DNA from: Bacteroidales bacterium
GTDB taxonomy: Bacteria; Bacteroidota; Bacteroidia; Bacteroidales; Tenuifilaceae
Assembly (NCBI GenBank): GCA_003818205.1
Contig: RPRQ01000003.1
Location: forward strand, 59,407-123,406
Length of the DNA: 64,000 nt
Direction: 5' to 3'
In this document: piece after piece, positions 7,262 to 16,632 of the stretch
Layout of the letters: the number at the start of each line of letters is the position of its first letter
Position numbering within the stretch: position 1 is the first letter of the stretch
Program-made: the position numbers and the translations under genes
The notes under the pieces: generated by a model
Database searches by the model: none
What the model was told of the DNA's origin: nothing
Seen by the model: the letters and a program-made list of their open reading frames with translations, nothing else

Positions 7262-10042
7262 ATGCCAAAAAAACTTCTTCTCATTGATGCTTATGCATCA
7301 ATTTATAGAGCCTACTTTGCATTCATTAATCGTCCAATAAGAACAAGCAAAGGCCTTAATACATCTGCAATTTATGGTTTTACCAAGTTTATGCTCGATG
7401 CTATAAAACGAATTGAGCCAACCCACATAGCCGTTGCGTTCGACCTTTCGGGACCTACTTTTCGTACCGAACTATTCCCAGCCTATAAAGCAAATAGGCA
7501 AGAAACCCCCGAGGATATTAGAACAGCCGTTCCTATCATCAAGCGGTTGTTAACCGCTATGAATATCCCAATTGTTGAGCTAAAAGGCTACGAAGCAGAT
7601 GATATTATTGGCGCCCTTGCCACAAAAGCCGACCCGCTAGGTTTCGAGGTGTATATGTTTACACCTGATAAGGATTATGGACAGCTGCTTTCTCCAAATG
7701 TTAAAATCATCAAACCGGGCAAGGGAGGTGGCGATTTGGAAACAATTACTGCCGAATCATTCTGCGCTGATTATAAAATAAATACACCATCTCAGTTCAT
7801 CGATATTCTAGCTCTTTGGGGCGACACATCGGATAATATTCCGGGCGTTAAGGGTATTGGTGAAAAAACTGCTGCCGACCTTATTTCCAAATTTGGTTCC
7901 ATTGACAATATTCTTCAGAACACCGATAAGCTTTCGAAAGCACAAAAAATAAATGTTGAATCATCGGTTGAGCAATTACTTCTATCAAGAACTTTGGTAA
8001 CTATCAAAACGGATATCTGCCTTGATATTGATATCGATACTTTCATCAGGAAAGAGCCCAATGGCGTTGAATTCAAAAGAATGCTTGAAGATCTTGAGTT
8101 CAAATCAATGCTTAAAGAACTTCCTACCCAAAAATCGGAAAAGCCTGAACCCAAAAAGGAAACCTTTGTACAGGGAAATCTGTTTGGCGAAGTTGCTGCA
8201 CAACCTGTAACTCTAACTCACAGCTTAAAAACCCTATATGATTTCACATACGACTATCGAGTAGCATCAACCCTTGAAGAACGAAAAACGCTGATTGAAG
8301 AGCTGAATAAAGCTACAGAGTTTGCCTTTGATACGGAAACAACAGGCCTCGACCTGTTCTCATCGCAATTGGTTGGATTATCATTTGCCACAGCAGCTTT
8401 TAAGGCTTGGTATGTTCCAATTCCTGCCGACCAAATTGAAGCAAAAAAGATTGTCTTTGAGTTCAAGGAAATACTTGAGAATACTGAAAAAACCTTAATT
8501 GGGCAGAATATCAAGTTTGATCTTTTGATGCTCAAAAATTACAATATCCAACTAAAAGGATTTTTATTCGATACCATGCTAGCGCACTATTTGGTTGAGC
8601 CCGATTTGAGGCATAACCTTAACTACCTGTCGGAACATCTTCTTGGATATCGACCCATAGAAATTGAGGAATTGATTGGCAAAAAAGGTGTTAATCAGAT
8701 TTCGATGCGAAGCGTACCCCTCGATAAAATATCAATCTACGCTAGTGAGGATGCCGATTTAGCCTTTCAGCTAAAACAGATTTTGCACAAACGCCTTGTT
8801 GATGAGGGGTTATTTGACCTTTACAAAAACATTGAGGCGCCTCTAATCGAAGTGCTAGCAGATATCGAACGTGCAGGTGTGAAAATCAACTCGCAGGATT
8901 TGAATGATTACGCAAAAACGTTGAATTTAGAGCTTATCGCTCTCGATGATTCTATCAAAGAGATGTCGGGTGTTTCTGATTTGAATATCTCATCGCCGAA
9001 GCAGCTCGGTGAAGTTCTCTTCGAAAAGCTAAAGATTGCCTCGGATGTTAAGATGACCAAAACGAAGCAGTACGCCACCGGCGAAGATGAACTTTTAAAG
9101 TATAGAGAGAACCATCCAATTATCGATAAGATATTAGATTTCCGTTCATTAAAGAAGTTACTTTCCACTTACATTGAAGCTCTTCCTCTTTTAGTTAATC
9201 CAAAAACAGGAAGAATTCATGCATCTTTCAATCAGGCTGTTGCCTCAACAGGTCGATTGAGTTCCAACAATCCAAACCTACAGAATATTCCTATCCGTGA
9301 TGAGAAAGGACGTGAGATTAGAAAGGCATTCGTCCCCTCATCCGATGAATACGTAATCCTTTCGGCCGACTACTCGCAGATTGAGCTAAGATTGATGGCC
9401 CACATGAGTAAGGATGCATCGTTGCTTGAAGCGTTTCAACAGGGAGAGGATATTCATACAGCCACAGCTGCCAAAATTTTTAAGATTCCGCTAAACGAGG
9501 TAACCCGTGAGCAACGAAGCAGAGCAAAAACGGCAAATTTCGGGATGATATACGGTATCTCAGCATTCGGCTTATCACAACGGTTAAGCATTTCGAGAAC
9601 TGAAGCCAAAGATCTTATCGATGGATACTTCGGAACCTATACCGGTGTTAAGGAGTATATGGATAGCTGCGTTCGGAATGCCCGCGAAAAAGGGTGGGTA
9701 GCTACCATATTTGACCGCAAAAGATATTTAACCGATATCAACTCAAGCAATGGAACCGTAAGGGGTTTAGCCGAACGAAATGCGATTAATGCGCCTATTC
9801 AGGGCTCAGCTGCTGATGTCATAAAAATTGCCATGATTAGAATTCACAATCAGCTAATCCAACAAAAACTCAAATCAAAGATGATTATTCAGGTTCACGA
9901 TGAGCTTGTGCTTGACGTGTACAAACCTGAAATTGAGCAGGTGAAAGATATTGTTCATCGCGAGATGGTTAATGCAGCCCAAATATCAGTCTCCCTTGAG
10001 GTTGAAGTAGGAGTTGGCGATAATTGGTTAGCGGCTCACTAA
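7262..10042 (+). CDS. polA: DNA polymerase I
   Basis: This is the repair and Okazaki-fragment-processing polymerase. The 926-residue product has all three domains. The 5'-3' exonuclease occupies about 1-290 (DAYASIYRAYFAF, KGYEADDIIGALA, GDTSDNIPGVKGIGEKTA). The 3'-5' proofreading domain is about 330-510, with intact exo motifs FDTETTGLD, GQNIKFD and YASEDAD. The polymerase domain is about 540-926, with motif A SADYSQIELRLMAH, motif B RSRAKTANFGMIYGISAFG and motif C QVHDELVLDV. Many bacterial PolI proteins have lost proofreading residues; here they are present. ATG at 7262 gives the normal MPKKLLLIDAYASIYRA start. Confidence 0.98.
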   Translation: MPKKLLLIDAYASIYRAYFAFINRPIRTSKGLNTSAIYGFTKFMLDAIKRIEPTHIAVAFDLSGPTFRTELFPAYKANRQETPEDIRTAVPIIKRLLTAMNIPIVELKGYEADDIIGALATKADPLGFEVYMFTPDKDYGQLLSPNVKIIKPGKGGGDLETITAESFCADYKINTPSQFIDILALWGDTSDNIPGVKGIGEKTAADLISKFGSIDNILQNTDKLSKAQKINVESSVEQLLLSRTLVTIKTDICLDIDIDTFIRKEPNGVEFKRMLEDLEFKSMLKELPTQKSEKPEPKKETFVQGNLFGEVAAQPVTLTHSLKTLYDFTYDYRVASTLEERKTLIEELNKATEFAFDTETTGLDLFSSQLVGLSFATAAFKAWYVPIPADQIEAKKIVFEFKEILENTEKTLIGQNIKFDLLMLKNYNIQLKGFLFDTMLAHYLVEPDLRHNLNYLSEHLLGYRPIEIEELIGKKGVNQISMRSVPLDKISIYASEDADLAFQLKQILHKRLVDEGLFDLYKNIEAPLIEVLADIERAGVKINSQDLNDYAKTLNLELIALDDSIKEMSGVSDLNISSPKQLGEVLFEKLKIASDVKMTKTKQYATGEDELLKYRENHPIIDKILDFRSLKKLLSTYIEALPLLVNPKTGRIHASFNQAVASTGRLSSNNPNLQNIPIRDEKGREIRKAFVPSSDEYVILSADYSQIELRLMAHMSKDASLLEAFQQGEDIHTATAAKIFKIPLNEVTREQRSRAKTANFGMIYGISAFGLSQRLSISRTEAKDLIDGYFGTYTGVKEYMDSCVRNAREKGWVATIFDRKRYLTDINSSNGTVRGLAERNAINAPIQGSAADVIKIAMIRIHNQLIQQKLKSKMIIQVHDELVLDVYKPEIEQVKDIVHREMVNAAQISVSLEVEVGVGDNWLAAH

Positions 10043-10128
10043 AAAAGGTTGACAGTTGATAGTTGACAGTTGGTTGTCATTCTTAGCAGATAGCTACATT
10101 TGAGCGAAGAACTAAAATTGACTTTTAG

Positions 10129-10311
10129 GTAACTATTCAGCAGTAGTCGAATTGAACAAAAACCACTGAGACACGGAGAGCACGGAGAACCACAGAGGCA
10201 AATATAAAAAACGACTGAGTATCATAATGCAAAAGAATCTCTAACACGAAAAACATAAATATTTTCTCTGTGTAACTCTGTGCCCTCCGTTTCTCCGTGG
10301 TGAATAGTTAC
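10129..10311. mobile_element. MITE-like element with terminal inverted repeats and 8-bp target duplication
   Basis: The 183-bp element begins GTAACTATTCA and ends with the exact inverse, TGAATAGTTAC, an 11-bp terminal inverted repeat. Directly outside both ends lies the same 8-mer, ACTTTTAG (10121-10128 and 10312-10319), as expected of a transposition target-site duplication. Inside, longer imperfect arms carry the CACGGAG/CTCCGTG units of family A. It encodes no protein and would need a transposase supplied elsewhere. It lies between polA and the restriction-modification genes. Confidence 0.7.
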
Positions 10312-10355
10312 ACTTTTAGTAATATCTTTACAACTGACTAATTTGACTAAATAAT

Positions 10356-11120
10356 ATGAAAAATAAATATGTAAGCTTTATATCAGATGACCATTTATTG
10401 GATTGCATTAGCAATCTTCACAAGGCTTATTTGAAGGCAAAAAGTAATATTACAAAAGAGAATTTTTACTCAAACAAAGTGGATACCATCAAACTTACAT
10501 TTGATGCAAAGTTTAATGACATAGACGAAGAAAACCTTATTCAATCAGAAGTATTAAGGCAAATAGACAAATCGACCAACAACTCCATCGGAACTTTTCA
10601 CGAACAAATTTTAGGTGGAATAAGAGGCTTTGAAGCAGGGAATCTGAAAGGTTATGATATCAGAGCCAAAGATGACACTTTGTTTGCAGATATAAAGAAC
10701 AAACACAACACAATGAATAGTAGCGCAGCCGAAGCACTATTTCAAAAATTAGCTCGTTATGCAAACGACTACAAAAAAGCAAAGTGTTATTGGGTGCAGG
10801 TTTTAGCAAAAGGAAGTTTTTGTGAATTATGGAGTGGCGACATCAACGGAAAAGAATATAGCCATAGTAGGGTTTACAAAATTTCGGGAGACCGGTTTTA
10901 CGCTTTGCTAACTGGACAAGAAGATGCAATGTTTAAGCTTTACAAGGCTTTACCAATTGCTATTAACGACTATTTGAATTCAAGCGACCAAAGCGAAGAA
11001 ATTGCTAAAAACTCAGCATTAAACGAAATCAAATCCGAAATCAAAACGAGCAAGCGTAATATTTTAGACCAAATAACTTTTGAGAATTTCAGCTATTATT
11101 TAGGCTTTAACAAGTTATAG
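10356..11120 (+). CDS. Eco47II/SinI-family type II restriction endonuclease
   Basis: The 254-residue protein resembles the Eco47II restriction endonuclease family, whose characterised members cut GGNCC or GGWCC DNA. Typical family stretches are YVSFISDDHLLDC at the start, the conserved EVLRQIDKSTNNSIGTFHEQILGG (about 67-90, with a likely metal/catalytic acidic site) and the nuclease core DIRAKDDTLFADIKNKHNTMNSSAAE (about 100-125), where D, D and K residues fit a PD-(D/E)xK layout. It is convergent with a cytosine-C5 methyltransferase and overlaps its end by 25 bases, a standard restriction-modification arrangement. Coding is AT-rich compared with polA, fitting horizontal transfer. Exact recognition sequence is inferred only from the family. 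Confidence 0.85.
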   Translation: MKNKYVSFISDDHLLDCISNLHKAYLKAKSNITKENFYSNKVDTIKLTFDAKFNDIDEENLIQSEVLRQIDKSTNNSIGTFHEQILGGIRGFEAGNLKGYDIRAKDDTLFADIKNKHNTMNSSAAEALFQKLARYANDYKKAKCYWVQVLAKGSFCELWSGDINGKEYSHSRVYKISGDRFYALLTGQEDAMFKLYKALPIAINDYLNSSDQSEEIAKNSALNEIKSEIKTSKRNILDQITFENFSYYLGFNKL

Positions 11121-12340
11121 TATTGATTCAGGAATTTTACAATAGAATAACCTATCTCGGTACCTAAATTAACAGGAACAGCATTTCCAATTTGTTTGTA
11201 TTGCTGTGCTATTGAACCTTCAAATTTCCAATCGTCAGGAAAGGTTTGAATTCTGGCATATTCACGAACGGTAAACGGACGCGTTTCATCTGGGTGGCAT
11301 CTTTCCGTTTGTTTTTGCGCAGGACTGCAGGTAAGCGTTAAACAGGGTTCATCCCAACCGATACGTCTTGCAATTCCTGTTTTTCCACCACCTAAATGAA
11401 AACTGCCACCCATAAACTCTTTTTGTATTTCAAGCGGCAAATCACGCCAATATCCTTTTTGCGGAACTAAATCTAAGACAGCTATTTTACTTTGTGGATA
11501 TTTTGCACCATTTGACTTAGGTACATCTGTATTAAATAGTTCGCCTTTTTTCAAGGCATCTTTTAAATCATAAATTCTTTTATGTGGTTTTGGATATTCA
11601 TATTGTAAGTCAATGTCTTTTCTAATTCCGACTAATATCAATCGTTCTCTTTTCTGCGGTACTCTATAATTTATGGCTTTCAACACTTGAATAGGAGCAA
11701 CATTATATCCAATTTCATCTAAAATTGAAATCATCCCTTGCAACGTTTTTCCATTCTCGTGACTTAATAAACCACGGACATTTTCTCCAATACAAATCGG
11801 AGGATTTACCTCTTTTACAACTCTTGCAAATTCATAGAAAAGCGTTCCTCTTGCATCTGCAAGTCCTAATTTTTTTCCAGCATAACTAAACGCTTGACAA
11901 GGAAATCCACCAGTAACAACATCAATATTGTTGTAGTATTCAGTAAAATTAAATGATTTAATATCACCTTCCAATACTTTCCAATTTGGACGGTTTTTTC
12001 TTAATGTTTGACAAGCCCATTTATCAATTTCGTTTAATGCGACACATTTCAGACCTGCTTTTTCCATTCCGACTGCCAAACCACCAGCACCTGCAAAAAG
12101 TTCTAATACGGTGTATTCGTTGTAAGGCTCAACATAATTATTTATTGTATCCTTGACATCAACACTTAAAAAGTCAGCAAATAATCTTTCGACTTGTTCT
12201 CGTTTATAAACTCGGTAGTTACTCATAGGTTCACGAACCGCAGATAGTTTTCCCTCTCTATCCCAGCGCCTGAGAGTTTCTTTGCTTTTTCCAATTAGTT
12301 CGGAGGCTTCTGTAAGTGTTAAATATTCATTCATAACCAT
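11096..12340 (-). CDS. DNA (cytosine-5-)-methyltransferase with N-terminal MerR/excisionase-type HTH
   Basis: The modification partner of the adjacent endonuclease methylates cytosine at carbon 5. Residues 1-60 form a helix-turn-helix of the MerR/excisionase type (LTLTEASELIGKSKETLRRWDREGKL). The methyltransferase follows: motif I LELFAGAGGL at 79-88, catalytic motif IV GGFPCQAFS with Cys148, motif VI ENVRGLL, motif VIII QKRERLILVGI and motif X QIGNAVPVNLG near the end. The target recognition region lies at about 270-350. The HTH fusion suggests that the enzyme also represses its own or the nuclease's transcription, as known for several C5 methyltransferases with N-terminal HTHs; that is inference here. 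ATG at 12340 and ATG at 12334 are both possible starts. Confidence 0.93.
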   Translation of the reverse strand: MVMNEYLTLTEASELIGKSKETLRRWDREGKLSAVREPMSNYRVYKREQVERLFADFLSVDVKDTINNYVEPYNEYTVLELFAGAGGLAVGMEKAGLKCVALNEIDKWACQTLRKNRPNWKVLEGDIKSFNFTEYYNNIDVVTGGFPCQAFSYAGKKLGLADARGTLFYEFARVVKEVNPPICIGENVRGLLSHENGKTLQGMISILDEIGYNVAPIQVLKAINYRVPQKRERLILVGIRKDIDLQYEYPKPHKRIYDLKDALKKGELFNTDVPKSNGAKYPQSKIAVLDLVPQKGYWRDLPLEIQKEFMGGSFHLGGGKTGIARRIGWDEPCLTLTCSPAQKQTERCHPDETRPFTVREYARIQTFPDDWKFEGSIAQQYKQIGNAVPVNLGTEIGYSIVKFLNQYYNLLKPK

Positions 12341-12441
12341 GTTGTTTAACCTTATACAATGGTTACAAATATATAACTAAAAATGGTAAGACAAAAAGAT
12401 ATTCGAAAAAAGAACGAATGCCCAACAATTGACAGAAATGA

Positions 12442-13398
12442 TTACAACCAAAGAATTACATTTTCTAAAAAGATGTAAAGTAAAGGCAAGGTAATAATAC
12501 TGAACAGGGTTGAGACGAATAGGTTGCTTGCTGCAAGGTGATAATCGCCACCATATCGTCGAGTTAAAACAACAATTATTGTCTGGCACGGCATACCTGC
12601 TTGCATAACAAGTACGAAAAGGGCTTCGCGGGCAATATCGAGATGTAAAACTCTTACCAGAAATATATATATCAATCCTAAGATAATTGGAGCAAGTAGA
12701 AGTTTATTAAAGCTAATAATAAAGACGCTAACAATTCTAAAAGCCTTTTTAATATTCATCCCTGCCAGAAGTGCTCCAATATAAACCATCGAAAGCGGGC
12801 TCGTACATTTACCAAGTCCTGCAAAAGCATCAACAATAAATTTGGGCAGTTCAATCCTCGAAACAAGGATTAACGAGCCTAGCACGATGGCTCCTGTATT
12901 CGCATTGAGCAAGCTCTTCCAACCTGATTTTTGGGTTCCTGAACTTAAACGATAAACGCCATAAGTAAATGTTAAAGAATTAGATGCTAATTGGTATACC
13001 GCTGCATAAAAAACTCCAATACCTCCAGGGAATAAAGCATCAAACAGAGGAAAACCTAAGAATACAATATTCCCAAACATGGTATGAAGAGTATGCACCA
13101 TCTCTTGAGGTTTCCCAAGCCTTTGAAGACGTGAAGATACCGCTCCGGTTACATATAAAAATCCAAGGTTAACAAAAGCCAGTGTGAAAACAAAAAGTCC
13201 GTTCTTAAATAGCTTTATATCAAATTCAAGGTGCGAAAAGGTTGAAAATATAAGGAATGGTAAGGTTATATCAATAATGATTCGTGCCAAAAAGTCCTTT
13301 GATTCATCGTTTAAAATCTTTCGTTTTGATGCAACAGCACCAACCATCATCAAAAGACCAAAAATTAAAAGTTGATTGATAATAATACCCGTTGCCAT
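12442..13398 (-). CDS. AEC family (auxin efflux carrier-like) membrane transporter
   Basis: This 318-residue inner-membrane permease belongs to the AEC/PIN-like family, which exports or imports small organic anions such as malate. Ten hydrophobic segments can be traced in two repeats of five, including LLIFGLLMMVGAVASKRKIL at the start and a second half with LSMVYIGALLAGMNIKKAF and FVLVMQAGMPCQTIIVVLT, a region highly conserved in the family. A TTG codon at 13419 would extend the frame, but ATG at 13398 (MATGIIINQL) lies behind an AAAAAGG ribosome-binding-like stretch and is preferred. It stands alone after the methyltransferase. The substrate is not predictable. Confidence 0.88.
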   Translation of the reverse strand: MATGIIINQLLIFGLLMMVGAVASKRKILNDESKDFLARIIIDITLPFLIFSTFSHLEFDIKLFKNGLFVFTLAFVNLGFLYVTGAVSSRLQRLGKPQEMVHTLHTMFGNIVFLGFPLFDALFPGGIGVFYAAVYQLASNSLTFTYGVYRLSSGTQKSGWKSLLNANTGAIVLGSLILVSRIELPKFIVDAFAGLGKCTSPLSMVYIGALLAGMNIKKAFRIVSVFIISFNKLLLAPIILGLIYIFLVRVLHLDIAREALFVLVMQAGMPCQTIIVVLTRRYGGDYHLAASNLFVSTLFSIITLPLLYIFLENVILWL

Positions 13399-13725
13399 AA
13401 AACCTTTTTGTTGCCACAAAGGTATAAATGATTTTATGGAACAAAACCATAAATCAATGCTTAATCCTATAATTTAGGATGTAGATGTAAATCATTGAAA
13501 AAAATTTTGAAAAAAAAATAATTTTTCCAAAATTGCCAAAAATTGAGAAGCATTAACAACATTATAGTAAATCACTTTTATTCGAGCCAAAAGAAATTAG
13601 ATATTAAAAAAATCTGCAAATTCGACTTCCCGAAAAAACCAAAGACTAAATTAACCAACCATAATAATCACAAGTTCAATTAAATTAAAAACTTAATTTT
13701 AACACCGTTTCTAATTATTCCAGAA
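13399..13725. other. Intergenic spacer, no gene seen
   Basis: This divergent spacer between the transporter and the small acidic protein is very AT-rich. I see no RNA gene, repeat or clear TAnnTTTG promoter in it. Poly-A/T tracts around 13500-13530 are the only notable feature. Confidence 0.3.
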
Positions 13726-13938
13726 ATGAAATCAAGAAAGGAAATTCAGAAGCCCGTAATTGCTAATTACGGTTCAGAAGAGCTGAAAAGGGCAAAAAAA
13801 CTAAAGCCCATTAAAAAAGAGAAGAATCAGAAGCAGTCGTTGATTCAAGAGATTGATGAGCTTGAAGACATCGACATGGATTACAAAAACGATGAATTTG
13901 ATGAAGAAGACTATGAAGAGGAAGATGAAGATTACTAG
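13726..13938 (+). CDS. Small highly charged protein of unknown function
   Basis: The 70-residue product has a strongly basic first half (KSRKEIQKP, KRAKKLKPIKKEKNQKQ) and an acidic second half ending in a run of D, E and Y. No domain is recognised. The translated signal is supported by clean boundaries: an ATG after a long leader, a stop at 13936-13938, and a good terminator 30 bases downstream, making an independent monocistronic unit. Such bipolar small proteins may bind nucleic acid or ribosomes through the basic part, but that is a guess. It could be a low-complexity frame by chance, although the surrounding signals argue against this. Confidence 0.6.
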   Translation: MKSRKEIQKPVIANYGSEELKRAKKLKPIKKEKNQKQSLIQEIDELEDIDMDYKNDEFDEEDYEEEDEDY

Positions 13939-13968
13939 CTGATAAATTAGCTTCGATTTTAAACCCCT

Positions 13969-13996
13969 AATGCCCCTAAACAAGGGCATTTTTTAT
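13969..13996 (+). terminator. Rho-independent terminator of the small acidic protein gene
   Basis: AATGCCC and GGGCATT pair in a 7-bp stem around a loop of 8 bases, followed by a T-rich run (TTTTTATTT). Confidence 0.75.
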
Positions 13997-14057
13997 TTCC
14001 GAGAATAACTTGCTTTTCTTTTGTAACTTACATAAATTGTAGCATAAACAAAGAGTT

Positions 14058-16625
14058 ATGTTCAAGTCTTTTCTTATTTCATGCAGTAAAGGCTTAGCCC
14101 TCCCTCTTATACTGTATTTGTTAATAAATACTCCAACAAATAGCAGAGCAGAGGATATTATTAGCCCCGATAGCATAAATAAAGTATTAAGCCAATCGTC
14201 AGACTCATCTAGGCTTGAACTGCTTATCAAATCAGCGAATGATTATAATAACTCAAACACGGCTCTATCAATTGAATATGCAAGAATTGCGATTGCTTTA
14301 GCCAAAAAATTTAATAGCCCTAATAAGCAGGTAATTGCAGAAATAATTATTGGGAAAGCGCTATTCATTAATGGTGAATATGCTAATGCGATTGAACAAC
14401 TTGAAAAATCGCAGGCACTAACATTATCAATAAATGATAGCATAAACCTTATTGAAATCAACCGAATATACGCACTGATTTACACAAAAATTGGTGATTT
14501 TAAAAAGGCTATCGAATACTCCGAAAAAACGTTCACTCTAGTCGAGAAGCTCAATCAGCAAAATAAGCTAGCTGATATTGTTCGTGAAACTGGAAATATT
14601 TACTATTCATTTCGAGAATACGGAATAGCATTAGACTTTTATCAGAAATCGTTAACCAGCTGTCAGGCAAAAAACGATCAAGTTGGAATGTCAAAAGCTT
14701 TGAATAATATCGGTCAGGTCTATATTGATTTAGGTCAATACTCAAAGGCGCTAGATTTTCTTAACCGTTCTCTTGAGATTAAGAGCAAATATGACAATAA
14801 GTTAAGCTATACAATTACCCAACACAATATTGGCATAATATATTTCAGGCAGAAAGACTACTCAAAAGCTATCAGCTACTTTACCCAGTCGAACCGCAAT
14901 TATACCAAGATAAATTACATCGCAGGTATCACCGACTCATATCAATTCTTGGGACAGTCGTATCTGAAAATTAAACAATACAAATTTGCTGAGGAATCAC
15001 TTTTAGAAGCGGAAAAATTAGCGGAAAAAGCTCAAATAAGAACGTTATTGGTAACAATCTATCTTTCCCTATCGGAGCTATACGCTGAGACCAATCGGTT
15101 TAACGAAGCTTACATTGCGCTTTCTAAGAATAAAGCGCTAAGCGATTCGCTATATAGCGATGAGAAAAGAAATCTTCTCATAGAGCTTGATGCAAAATAT
15201 AATTTACAAACCAAAGAAAAGCAGATTAAACTCCTTTCAAAGGAGCAGGAACTTGAAAATATCCAACGGAAAAAATTAACTATTTTGAGTGTCCTTTTAG
15301 CTTTTACCGCATTTTTCCTTATCCTAATAATATACCTAATTTACAGTAGAATGAGGTTTAGGGGAAGAATAAACCGTCAGCTACTCGAAGAGATCAATCA
15401 GCGAAAGATAGTTGAAGAAGAATTACATCGTCATCAGGATCATCTTGAAGCACTTGTTGACGATCGAACCAAAGATTTAAAAATTGCCAAGGATAAGGCT
15501 GAAGAATCGGATATGCTAAAAACAGCATTTCTTGCGAATATGTCGCATGAGATCAGAACTCCCATGAATGCTATCGTTGGCTTTTCAAATCTGCTTGAAC
15601 ATGAGACCTTACCTGAAGAAAGGATGGAATACGTAAAACAAATAAATAGCAATGCTGATATATTAATGAACCTGATTAATGATATAATCGATATTTCAAT
15701 GATTGAATCAGGTCAAATAAAAACCAATATCACATCAGTATCTATCTCGGCACTTCTAAATGAACTCTTAGCACTATTCGAGATGGAAAAGCATAAAATC
15801 AACAAGAGCCATATAAGCATTATGTTGGACTATAATCATAATTTAGAATCGCTTGAAATTTTAACCGATTCTAATAGGCTAAAACAAGTATTATCCAATA
15901 TTATCTCTAACGCCTTAAAGTTTACCCACAAAGGATCCATTGTGATTGGATTCAAACAAAATAATCCGTATAAAACGCTTTTCTTTGTTAAAGACACAGG
16001 TATTGGAATTGCCCCTTGCAATGAAGAGGCCATCTTCGAAAGGTTTAGCAAGTTCAACTCCGAACCAGAAGCTATGCTTTTCCCCGGAACAGGGCTTGGG
16101 CTTACAATATGCCGAGAGCTAATTCATCTCCTTGGCGGTAATATTTGGTTTGATTCAGTTATTAACGAAGGGTCAACCTTCTATTTTACCCTTCCAACAA
16201 AAAACCCTGAACAATTAAATGATCCTAACATAAAAAATATGACCAAATTAGACCTTGAACTCGATTTAACGGGTAAAACAATTATTGTAGCTGAAGATGC
16301 TGTCTCAAATTTTAAGCTGATTAAAGCTTTCTTAAAACTAACAAATGTAAATCTTCTGTGGGCTAAGGATGGGAAAGAGGTGATGGAAATGCTCGAGAAG
16401 CAAATAGTTCACCTTATACTTATGGATATTCAAATGCCTTTGATGGATGGTATTCAGACTACAAAAGAGATTCGAATGAAGGAAAATAGTATTCCTATTA
16501 TCATTCAAACAGCATATACGCTAAATAACGAAAAAGACAAGAGCTATGCAGTGGGTTGTAACGATTATATTACAAAACCCATTAAAAGGGAAGAGCTGAT
16601 CGAAAAAATTTCAAAATACATCTGA
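14058..16625 (+). CDS. TPR hybrid sensor histidine kinase with receiver domain
   Basis: This inner-membrane signalling protein has sensor, kinase and receiver in one 855-residue chain. An N-terminal signal/anchor (about 8-24) exports a periplasmic region of tetratricopeptide repeats (about 60-370; for example YSKALDFLNRSLEI). A membrane helix follows at about 410-432 and a short coiled coil. The histidine kinase core carries phospho-acceptor His497 (MSHEIRTPMNAIVG), N box (NIISNALKF), G1 (DTGIGIAP) and G2 (GTGLGLTI). The receiver domain has phospho-acceptor Asp790 (LMDIQMPLMDG) and the conserved K (ITKPI). No DNA-binding output domain is attached, so signal must pass to another protein. It stands alone; its ligand is unknown. 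Confidence 0.92.
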   Translation: MFKSFLISCSKGLALPLILYLLINTPTNSRAEDIISPDSINKVLSQSSDSSRLELLIKSANDYNNSNTALSIEYARIAIALAKKFNSPNKQVIAEIIIGKALFINGEYANAIEQLEKSQALTLSINDSINLIEINRIYALIYTKIGDFKKAIEYSEKTFTLVEKLNQQNKLADIVRETGNIYYSFREYGIALDFYQKSLTSCQAKNDQVGMSKALNNIGQVYIDLGQYSKALDFLNRSLEIKSKYDNKLSYTITQHNIGIIYFRQKDYSKAISYFTQSNRNYTKINYIAGITDSYQFLGQSYLKIKQYKFAEESLLEAEKLAEKAQIRTLLVTIYLSLSELYAETNRFNEAYIALSKNKALSDSLYSDEKRNLLIELDAKYNLQTKEKQIKLLSKEQELENIQRKKLTILSVLLAFTAFFLILIIYLIYSRMRFRGRINRQLLEEINQRKIVEEELHRHQDHLEALVDDRTKDLKIAKDKAEESDMLKTAFLANMSHEIRTPMNAIVGFSNLLEHETLPEERMEYVKQINSNADILMNLINDIIDISMIESGQIKTNITSVSISALLNELLALFEMEKHKINKSHISIMLDYNHNLESLEILTDSNRLKQVLSNIISNALKFTHKGSIVIGFKQNNPYKTLFFVKDTGIGIAPCNEEAIFERFSKFNSEPEAMLFPGTGLGLTICRELIHLLGGNIWFDSVINEGSTFYFTLPTKNPEQLNDPNIKNMTKLDLELDLTGKTIIVAEDAVSNFKLIKAFLKLTNVNLLWAKDGKEVMEMLEKQIVHLILMDIQMPLMDGIQTTKEIRMKENSIPIIIQTAYTLNNEKDKSYAVGCNDYITKPIKREELIEKISKYI

Positions 16626-16632
16626 TAATAGG

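Noticed and set aside
5871..10311. CRISPR array suggested by repeated CACGGAG/CACAGAG words
   Set aside because: The words form inverted arms of palindromic elements, not direct repeats with regular spacers, and no cas genes are present.
10356..11120. Avoidance of GGWCC sites in the window because of the restriction system
   Set aside because: GGACC occurs in ordinary genes, for example near 7450, 36569 and 51457, so no avoidance is visible by eye.
12377..12589. Minus-strand frame overlapping the AEC transporter end
   Set aside because: It lies in another frame inside the transporter gene and has no protein-like features.
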